DNA from: an uncultured Lachnospiraceae bacterium
GTDB taxonomy: Bacteria > Bacillota > Clostridia > Lachnospirales > Lachnospiraceae
Direction of reading: 5' to 3'
Assembly: GCA_910586585.1 (NCBI GenBank)
Contig: CAJUKA010000054.1
Coordinates: 1 to 28,634, forward strand
Length of the DNA stretch: 28,634 nt
The notes under the pieces are model-generated. The model was not told the DNA's origin and did not search any database. It saw nothing but the letters and a program-made list of their open reading frames with translations. The translations under genes were made by a program, and so were the position numbers. Of the stretch, positions 23,036-28,634 are shown piece after piece. Each line of letters begins with the position of its first letter. The stretch's first letter is position 1.

Positions 23036-23320
23036 TCAAAAAGTATCAAGTACATATTTAATTTCATTCTTTAGTTGATCACTTTTCTCATTAAAATTAT
23101 CTTCTTTCTGATATTTCAGCGCTTCCTCCGAAGAAATGAGCGCTCTAAGGTGTACAGTATGATTTTCTACTGGTATATATGCCTTTTTTGCCTTGTCAAA
23201 AACGGAGCGCAGTAAGTAATAATGATAGGTATCTTTTTTGTTGTCTGAAAGTTTCACAATATCATCTACTCTACATACTCCTATCGTATCGCTGAATATG
23301 ACTTCCTTTTTTTGAAACAA
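23036..23320 (-). CDS. Short CarD-like protein (CarD/CdnL/TRCF domain), TTG start
   Basis: A 94-residue protein that resembles the N-terminal RNA-polymerase-interacting domain of CarD/CdnL regulators. The start FQKKEVIFSDTIGVCRVDDI is followed by YHYYLLRSVFDK, then KAYIPVENHTVHLRALIS and a short helical tail. Full CarD proteins have about 160 residues, with a helical DNA-binding part that is largely missing here. I chose TTG at 23320 because GGAGGG lies 6 bases before it and the Met-Phe start then matches the family. An ATG at 23335 sits on top of that ribosome binding site, and the frame to 23419 has no support. Possible role: modulation of transcription initiation through RNA polymerase. 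The family call rests on motif recognition. Confidence 0.72.
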   Translation of the reverse strand: MFQKKEVIFSDTIGVCRVDDIVKLSDNKKDTYHYYLLRSVFDKAKKAYIPVENHTVHLRALISSEEALKYQKEDNFNEKSDQLKNEIKYVLDTF

Positions 23321-23346
23321 ATTAATTCCCTCCATATACAAATATT

Positions 23347-23372
23347 CGTTCTGCGAACGCCTTACCAGTATA
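23347..23372 (-). promoter_or_regulatory. Weak promoter and palindrome before the CarD-like gene
   Basis: A TATACT -10 (23367-23372) has only a weak -35 (TTTTCT, 17 bases away). The 13-base palindrome CGTTCTGCGAACG (23347-23359) lies just downstream of it, as an operator would. It is not a LexA box, which has the GAAC and GTTC halves in the other order. Confidence 0.35.
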
Positions 23373-23405
23373 CAATAAAATTGCTGGAAAGAAAACCCCC
23401 TAAAG

Positions 23406-23447
23406 CAAAAAAATCGCACATATGTACCACTCGTACATATGTGCGAT
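23406..23447 (-). terminator. Terminator of the glgCD operon
   Basis: A perfect 15-base stem (23413-23427 with 23433-23447), 5-base loop, then a run of seven T on the minus strand. It lies 39 bases after the glgD stop. This is a textbook intrinsic terminator. Confidence 0.93.
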
Positions 23448-23485
23448 AGAAATTTACTTCATATTATTATCAAAAGCGAAAAATC

Positions 23486-24634
23486 TTATACCATTTTTCC
23501 TTTTTCCACAAAAACCGGGAAGGATTCGGTTCCTTTTAATTCTTTGTAAGCGGATACATTCACATTTTTGTCTGTAATCACATACTCTACTGTTGCACCT
23601 GTCTCAATTACTGTATCCTGCATCAGCACGCAGTTTCTTACCTTTGCGCCTTTACCAACTTTAACGCCTCTAAAGAGAACGCTGTTTTCTACCTCGCCTT
23701 CAATCACGCAGCCGTCTGCTGCCATAACATTCTTGGCACGCGAACCGATTGCATATCTTGTAGGGTTATCATCACGAATTTTGGTATAAACAGGATTGGG
23801 AGAGAAAAGAGCCTCCACATTCTCTTCCTCTAACATTTTCATATTTTCTGCAAAATAGGTATTGGTATCAAGGATACGTGCATAATATCCCTTGTGCTGA
23901 TAAGCCTTTACATTCAGCTTGTCAAGCTGCGGTGATATAATATCGCGCTCAAAATAAGTCCGTCCATTTAGGTGTGCTTCTCTCACCTGATTCATCAGAA
24001 GTTCTCTTTCGATAACATAAATATTCATAGAAACATTCTGTACACCAGGTTCTTTGCTGCTTACTTCTATCTTATTGACTCTTCCATCGTCATCAATACC
24101 AAGCGTATAATACAAATCCTTCTTGGTTACATCAATATCAAGCAATGCTTTGGGAACTTCTTCTTTTGTATAAGCAATTGTTACATCCGCACCGCTGCTA
24201 ATATGCTGTTGAAGCAAATCTTTGAAGTCAAAATTAACTGCAACATTGGTGTCTGACATGATCACATATTTTTCTTTCTGGCGTTTCACAAAATCCAAAA
24301 TACTAGCAATCGCTTCAACTCTGCCATTATAAATATTGATATTTTTCTGTGCAAAAGGAGGAATAATATTTAGACCGCCCTTTTTGCGTGTCAAATCCCA
24401 TTCTCTGCCTGATCCTAAATGATCCATGAGTGAATGATAATTTCTCTTTACAATCAGTGATATATTGTCAATGCCGCAGTTTACCATGCTTGAAAGCATA
24501 AAATCTACCAGTCTGTAACGGCTTGCAAATGGGATAGATGCCATTAGTCGTTCTGTTACAAGCTCCGGTACTAAAGAATCATAGCTATTTGGGAACAAAA
24601 TACCCATTGCTGAATCTGCGTTTGAATTTATCAT
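23486..24634 (-). CDS. glgD: GlgD, regulatory subunit of ADP-glucose pyrophosphorylase
   Basis: A 382-residue homolog of GlgC that works as its partner subunit in Firmicutes glycogen synthesis. The nucleotidyltransferase fold is kept (IPFASRYRLVDFMLSSMVNCGI, YVIMSDTNV), and the C-terminal left-handed beta-helix shows hexapeptide repeats (GCVIEGEVENSVLFRGVKVG). The catalytic GGxGxRL...KPAVPF loop of GlgC is replaced by a degenerate MGILFPNSYDSL segment, so it is probably non-catalytic and modulates GlgC. Its ATG overlaps the glgC stop by 4 bases (ATGA), which suggests coupled translation and equal dosage. Confidence 0.95.
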   Translation of the reverse strand: MINSNADSAMGILFPNSYDSLVPELVTERLMASIPFASRYRLVDFMLSSMVNCGIDNISLIVKRNYHSLMDHLGSGREWDLTRKKGGLNIIPPFAQKNINIYNGRVEAIASILDFVKRQKEKYVIMSDTNVAVNFDFKDLLQQHISSGADVTIAYTKEEVPKALLDIDVTKKDLYYTLGIDDDGRVNKIEVSSKEPGVQNVSMNIYVIERELLMNQVREAHLNGRTYFERDIISPQLDKLNVKAYQHKGYYARILDTNTYFAENMKMLEEENVEALFSPNPVYTKIRDDNPTRYAIGSRAKNVMAADGCVIEGEVENSVLFRGVKVGKGAKVRNCVLMQDTVIETGATVEYVITDKNVNVSAYKELKGTESFPVFVEKGKMV

Positions 24635-25836
24635 ACTCTTTCACCTCCTTTGACATTCTCTGACACCATGGCGTCTGGACCTACCACAGCGCCTTCTCCG
24701 ATTGTCACATTCGAACCTACCGTAGCCACGCCTTTTTTGTCGCCATCTGGCATCACTCCTACGATAGCATCCTTTTCAATTACAACATTCTCTGCGATAA
24801 TACAATGTTTAATCTGCGCGCCTTCGCCAATTGTGCTGCCGCCCATGATAACCGCATCCTCAATCACTGCACCTTTTCCAACCTTAACACCTGCAAAAAG
24901 GATAGAATGCTTTACTTCGCCGTCTATGCTGCATCCATCTGTAATCATGCAATTTTCAAGAACTGCGCCCGCACCAATACGATGCCCTGTCATACCGCTG
25001 TTTCTGCTGTAAATACGCCAATCGTCATCAAAGAGGTTGATTCCGCTATTCTCTGGATCAAGAACTTCCATATTTGCCTCCCAAAGGGAAGAAATCGTTC
25101 CAACATCCTTCCAGTAACCATCAAAGCGATATGCGTACATATCTCTTTTATCCCTTAACAGGCTTGGAATAACATTTTTACCAAAATCGTTTTCAGAATT
25201 GGGGTCATTCTCATCCTCAATAAGATATTTCTTTAAGATATCCCAGTTAAAGATATAGATACCCATAGATGCCAGATTTGACTTCGGCTCCTTTGGTTTC
25301 TCCTGGAATTCTGTAATCTTATCATTATCATCTGTTACCATCAGACCGAAGCGGCTTGCTTCTTCCCAAGGCACTTCCATAACAGCTACGCTGAATTCTG
25401 CGCCTTTTTCCTTGTGGAATCTAAGAAAATCGCTGTAATCCTGCTTGCATATCTGATCGCCTGAAAGTATGATAACATACTCTGGGTCATACCGTTCAAT
25501 AAAGTTAATGTTCTGATAGATCGCATTTGCAGTACCCTTATACCAGTCAGACCCTGTCGCCTTCTGATATGGCGGAAGTACATGAACCCCTCCGTACAAT
25601 CTGTCCAAATCCCATGGCTGTCCGTTTCCTATGTACTCATTGAGCACCAGCGGCTGATACTGTGTAAGGATTCCTACTGTATCAATCCCTGAATTGACGC
25701 AGTTCGAAAGCGGGAAGTCGATAATACGATACTTTCCCCCAAAGGGAACTGCAGGTTTTGCCAGCTTCTGTGTCAGTGTATACAAACGTGAGCCCTGACC
25801 TCCGGCAAGCAGCATTGCAATCATTTCTTTTGCCAT
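24631..25836 (-). CDS. glgC: Glucose-1-phosphate adenylyltransferase
   Basis: A 401-residue ADP-glucose pyrophosphorylase that makes ADP-glucose from ATP and glucose-1-phosphate, the committed step of glycogen synthesis. It has AGGQGSRL (residues 12-19), the KPAVPFGGKYRIIDFPLSNC block, SGDQI, EFQEKPK and a hexapeptide-repeat beta-helix at the C-terminus (GCSIDGEVKHSILFAGVKVG). GGAGG lies 7 bases before the ATG. It is the first gene of glgCD. The rest of the glycogen pathway (glgA, glgB, glgP) is not in the window. Confidence 0.97.
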   Translation of the reverse strand: MAKEMIAMLLAGGQGSRLYTLTQKLAKPAVPFGGKYRIIDFPLSNCVNSGIDTVGILTQYQPLVLNEYIGNGQPWDLDRLYGGVHVLPPYQKATGSDWYKGTANAIYQNINFIERYDPEYVIILSGDQICKQDYSDFLRFHKEKGAEFSVAVMEVPWEEASRFGLMVTDDNDKITEFQEKPKEPKSNLASMGIYIFNWDILKKYLIEDENDPNSENDFGKNVIPSLLRDKRDMYAYRFDGYWKDVGTISSLWEANMEVLDPENSGINLFDDDWRIYSRNSGMTGHRIGAGAVLENCMITDGCSIDGEVKHSILFAGVKVGKGAVIEDAVIMGGSTIGEGAQIKHCIIAENVVIEKDAIVGVMPDGDKKGVATVGSNVTIGEGAVVGPDAMVSENVKGGERV

Positions 25837-25917
25837 AATATACCTCCAATCCTGTTATCTTATAGATTTAGCAATAAAAGAAATCACCAAATATCAAATC
25901 TCTTAAGATTTATTGAA

Positions 25918-25923
25918 ATTATA
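25918..25923 (-). promoter_or_regulatory. Probable -10 box of glgCD
   Basis: A perfect TATAAT lies about 80 bases before the glgC start, with no convincing -35 at 16-18 bases (ACCATT). It may need an activator, or be only an A/T-rich match. An AAATC-N6-GATTT hairpin follows in the leader. Confidence 0.4.
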
Positions 25924-25976
25924 CTATAAAACTTTTCAAAATGGTAGTCCTTTGTGCAATTTATTAAAAAAAATCA

Positions 25977-26008
25977 CCCTCTTTTATCTTTCTTTAGATA
26001 AAAGAGGG
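25977..26008 (-). terminator. Terminator of the hydratase gene
   Basis: A perfect 12-base stem (CCCTCTTTTATC at 25977-25988 with GATAAAAGAGGG at 25997-26008), then a run of T on the minus strand. It starts 16 bases after the hydratase stop. Confidence 0.92.
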
Positions 26009-26023
26009 ATTTTTCATATCTTT

Positions 26024-28312
26024 TTATACTCTATTATAGTTAATAAGGCAGCCTTTTAAGATAATCTGGCGCTCTTCGTCTGTCAACTCGCCAAGCGTCA
26101 TTTCAAACGCAATCTTCTTATCTTTACCTACTACATACGCCTTGATTACTGCTGCTTTTTCCTCCACAGCCTTTCTGATTCCCGGGATATAAATATAATC
26201 AAGATTCTGAAATGGCAGTGGTCCCTCTGGAATCAAAAATGGAAGCATCCCCCAGTTTATCAGATTTGAGCGGTAGCGTTTTGTTGCATACTCGTTTGCG
26301 ATATTCGCCCAGCCGCCAAGTACTTTCTGACAGCTCGCTGCCTGTTCCCTTGCGGAACCATCTCCCGGCTTCACTGCAAAGATTGTACTTCCAATCCCTG
26401 TATTGCTGCGGTCTGCATCTGGTGTAATTGTTTTCATCATACTCCATGCCTCTTCAAGCTCCGGGAACTTCTGTACAGGACATACTTTTTCTTCCCTTGC
26501 CTTTTCTGCCACTTGGATTTCCTTTGCAAGCCTTACATAATTGGGGTCTTTTCGAGAAAGTGTAAACTCGGCAAGTCCTAAAGGATTTGAACGGTACGAC
26601 GATGTTTCACCCGATGGAATCAGTTCGTCAGTCGTCGTCACGGGATCATGTATTTCAGAAACGACCTTTAACATCAGATTGTCTGTCAATGCTACCATTG
26701 CAGGCCAATCCTTAATATTAGGGCCAAACTTAATCTCAACAGACTCATCCGCAACGCCCTTTGAGTCAAACACGCGGTTTTCATAAATCTTCTTATCAAA
26801 GAAGTACTTATATTTTGTAAAGTCTCCTTCAAACTCTGTTGCTGGTGTGAGATATCCTTTGTTTGCCGCTGTCGCCGCAATCGAGCGTGCATCCATCAGT
26901 GCCACGGAAGCAATCTGTCCGTTTTGTAACTTCGAACCTTCACGGTTCGGGAAATTTCTTGTGGAATGGCGAATAGAAAATGCATTATTTGCTGGTGTGT
27001 CCCCAGCGCCAAAGCAAGGGCCACAAAATGCAGTCTTTAACACTGCGCCTGTCTGCATCAGTTTCGCCGCACAGCCATTTTTAACCAGCTCCATATAAAC
27101 AGGCATGGAAGCAGGATAAACACTTAATGTAAATTCATCAGGTCCAATACTTGCGCTGTCAAGAATATCTGCCGCAGCACAAATATTTTCAAATCCGCCG
27201 CCTGCACAGCCTGCAATGATTCCCTGCTCTACATATAGTTTTCCATTTCTTACCTTATCTTTGAGTGTGAAGTCAACGGCACCGTCCAAACTTACAAGCG
27301 CTTTCTTTTCACAATCATCAAGAATATCCATCAAATTTGCATTCAATTCTTCTATCGTATAGGTATTGCTTGGGTGGAATGGCATAGCAATCATTGGCTT
27401 GATTTTTGACAAGTCTACCTTGATACATCCATCATAATAAGCAACAGCGCCTGGATTTAATTCCGTGTACGCTTCACTTCTGCCATGAACCTCATAAAAT
27501 TCCTTTATCCTATCATCTGTTCTCCAAATAGAAGAAAGGCAAGTCGTCTCTGTTGTCATAACATCAATGCCAATTCTAAAATCTGCCGAAAGCGATGACA
27601 CGCCAGGACCTACAAACTCCATTACTTTATTTTTCACATATCCATTTTTAAATACTGCGCCAATAATCGCAAGGGCAACATCCTGCGGGCCTACACCTTT
27701 TACTGGTTCCCCTTCCAGATAAACTGCCACGACACCTGGCATATTGATGTCATAAGTCTGATTCAACAATTGTTTCACAAGCTCTGGTCCGCCCTCGCCC
27801 ATTGCCATTGTACCAAGCGCGCCATATCGTGTATGCGAATCGGAACCCAGAATCATTGTTCCGCCGCCTGCAAGCATTTCACGGGCATACTGATGAATAA
27901 CCGCCTGATGCGGAGGCACATAGACACCTCCATATCTTTTAGCACAGGATAATCCAAACATATGATCATCCTCATTAATCGTACCACCGACTGCGCAAAG
28001 CGAATTATGACAGTTTGTCAATATGTACGGCACCGGAAACTTTGTAAGCCCAGATGCACGCGCTGTCTGTATAATCCCTACAAATGTAATATCGTGCGAT
28101 GTCAATTTATCAAATCGAATCTTGAGTTTCTCCATGCTGCCTGAAGTATTGTGGTCCTTCAAAATACGATAAGCAATTGTCTCCTTTGAAGCCGATGTCT
28201 GGTCTGTTTCTTTTCCTGTTTTTGCCTTGACGGCCGCTGCTGCTTCTGCATTGTCCGCCACAAGTTCTGTACCGTTCACAAGATAAACTCCTGTTTCCCA
28301 TAACTGAATCAT
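26024..28312 (-). CDS. Aconitase-superfamily hydratase (YbhJ-like)
   Basis: A 762-residue iron-sulfur dehydratase of the aconitase superfamily. It has LGSDSHTRYGALG in the first half, the cluster-ligand regions GCAGGG and FCGPCFGAGDTPANN (Cys-x-x-Cys), SIRHSTRNFPNREG, and a swivel domain near the C-terminus (RYRSNLINWGMLPFLI). The YRSN segment stands where aconitases have the substrate-binding Arg-Ser motif. It differs clearly from AcnA/AcnB and 3-isopropylmalate dehydratase and resembles the uncharacterised YbhJ group. The exact substrate is unknown, and no citrate-pathway genes adjoin. The frame opens with a TTG at 28324, but I prefer the ATG at 28312 (MIQLWETGVY); AAAGGA lies 12 bases before it, and abuts the TTG. 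Terminator follows. Confidence 0.9.
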   Translation of the reverse strand: MIQLWETGVYLVNGTELVADNAEAAAAVKAKTGKETDQTSASKETIAYRILKDHNTSGSMEKLKIRFDKLTSHDITFVGIIQTARASGLTKFPVPYILTNCHNSLCAVGGTINEDDHMFGLSCAKRYGGVYVPPHQAVIHQYAREMLAGGGTMILGSDSHTRYGALGTMAMGEGGPELVKQLLNQTYDINMPGVVAVYLEGEPVKGVGPQDVALAIIGAVFKNGYVKNKVMEFVGPGVSSLSADFRIGIDVMTTETTCLSSIWRTDDRIKEFYEVHGRSEAYTELNPGAVAYYDGCIKVDLSKIKPMIAMPFHPSNTYTIEELNANLMDILDDCEKKALVSLDGAVDFTLKDKVRNGKLYVEQGIIAGCAGGGFENICAAADILDSASIGPDEFTLSVYPASMPVYMELVKNGCAAKLMQTGAVLKTAFCGPCFGAGDTPANNAFSIRHSTRNFPNREGSKLQNGQIASVALMDARSIAATAANKGYLTPATEFEGDFTKYKYFFDKKIYENRVFDSKGVADESVEIKFGPNIKDWPAMVALTDNLMLKVVSEIHDPVTTTDELIPSGETSSYRSNPLGLAEFTLSRKDPNYVRLAKEIQVAEKAREEKVCPVQKFPELEEAWSMMKTITPDADRSNTGIGSTIFAVKPGDGSAREQAASCQKVLGGWANIANEYATKRYRSNLINWGMLPFLIPEGPLPFQNLDYIYIPGIRKAVEEKAAVIKAYVVGKDKKIAFEMTLGELTDEERQIILKGCLINYNRV

Positions 28313-28467
28313 TTTGTATACCAATCCTTTCTTAATTTTTATCTATCCTTGATTCTCTGACAGCATTTCCCATCAACACGCAATGCAGCGCAGAGCATGT
28401 CCAAACAAATGAAATAATGAAGTATTTCCTTACACATGCTGCCTTATCTGAACATTTCCTACTATTA

Positions 28468-28497
28468 TATATACTATACTTTCCCTTAGTTATGCAA
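28468..28497 (-). promoter_or_regulatory. Possible promoter of the hydratase gene
   Basis: On the minus strand TTGCAT (28492-28497), 18 bases, TATATA (28468-28473), with further TATAAT-like matches next to it. The leader would be about 150 bases. The rest of 28313-28634 shows no gene, only the palindrome at 28533-28554. Confidence 0.4.
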
Positions 28498-28532
28498 TGG
28501 AAAATTATGAAATATGGGCATTTTAATTATTA

Positions 28533-28554
28533 TTTGCAAACATATGCTTGCAAA
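28533..28554. promoter_or_regulatory. 22-base near-perfect palindrome upstream of the hydratase promoter
   Basis: TTTGCAA (28533-28539) and TTGCAAA (28548-28554) flank a central CATATG. Only one base pair of the 22 positions is mismatched. It sits about 35 bases upstream of the proposed -35, where an activator would bind. Confidence 0.4.
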
Positions 28555-28634
28555 ATTATTAAAAATGCTATATTATAATTAACACGACTTTACAACTTTT
28601 ATAGATGATACCCTTGCTGCCGAATTAACTGTTT

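Noticed and set aside
23347..23359. LexA/SOS box before the CarD-like gene
   Set aside because: The half-sites are in the reverse arrangement (GTTC-N3-GAAC) to the Gram-positive SOS box (GAAC-N4-GTTC).

Overview
The window looks like chromosomal DNA of an anaerobic, gut-type, low-GC Firmicute, most likely Lachnospiraceae. This is inferred from the paired GlgC/GlgD starch-glycogen genes, a CarD-type small protein, a secreted SH3-NlpC/P60 hydrolase with a Glu/Thr-rich linker, host-glycan hydrolases, strong GGAGG ribosome binding sites and sigma-A promoters. No rRNA, tRNA, CRISPR array or intact insertion sequence was seen.

Layout. 1-1447 (-): 5' part of a secreted NlpC/P60 cell-wall hydrolase, cut by the window edge. 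1867-4523 (-): operon of a DRE-TIM aldolase-like enzyme, a short-chain reductase (EF-P 5-aminopentanone reductase-like) and thioredoxin reductase TrxB, with a long hairpin-rich leader and a palindrome over its promoter. 4822-8393: host-glycan region with a GH33 sialidase (-), a collapsed relic of an alpha-L-fucosidase just upstream of it, and a divergent GH123-like (DUF4091) hydrolase (+). 8507-21877: a large Ter/YceG/TelA locus. On + are a divergent TerD-domain protein with a repeat-containing disordered N-terminus and an AIM24 protein. On - are, in transcription order, a serine protease carrying a YceG-like N-terminal domain, YceG, TelA, three TerD proteins, a PMCA-type calcium P-type ATPase and a HAD phosphatase. 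A decayed ABC transporter (10233-11064) lies between the two halves. 22193-22957 (+): a second short-chain dehydrogenase. 23036-23320 (-): a short CarD-like protein. 23486-25836 (-): glgC-glgD with overlapping stop and start codons. 26024-28312 (-): an aconitase-superfamily hydratase.

The Ter locus is the centre of interest. Its YceG-TelA-TerD core matches the gene content of the Bacillus subtilis yceCDEFGH operon, but no TerC membrane protein is seen. A calcium-pump-type ATPase occupies the operon instead, and TerD domains are calcium-binding in characterised members. The least expected gene is the cytoplasmic trypsin/HtrA-like protease. Its first ~235 residues resemble the N-terminal module of the YceG protein encoded next to it, and the C-terminal part of YceG appears to hold a third, more diverged copy. 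One working model, which is inference, is a stress or conflict-response system in which YceG-type modules sense or handle a common ligand or partner and one of them gates a protease.

Several smaller signals also deserve attention: gene relics (fucosidase, ABC transporter), a family of palindromic dispersed repeats in leaders and intergenic gaps, and several candidate operators.
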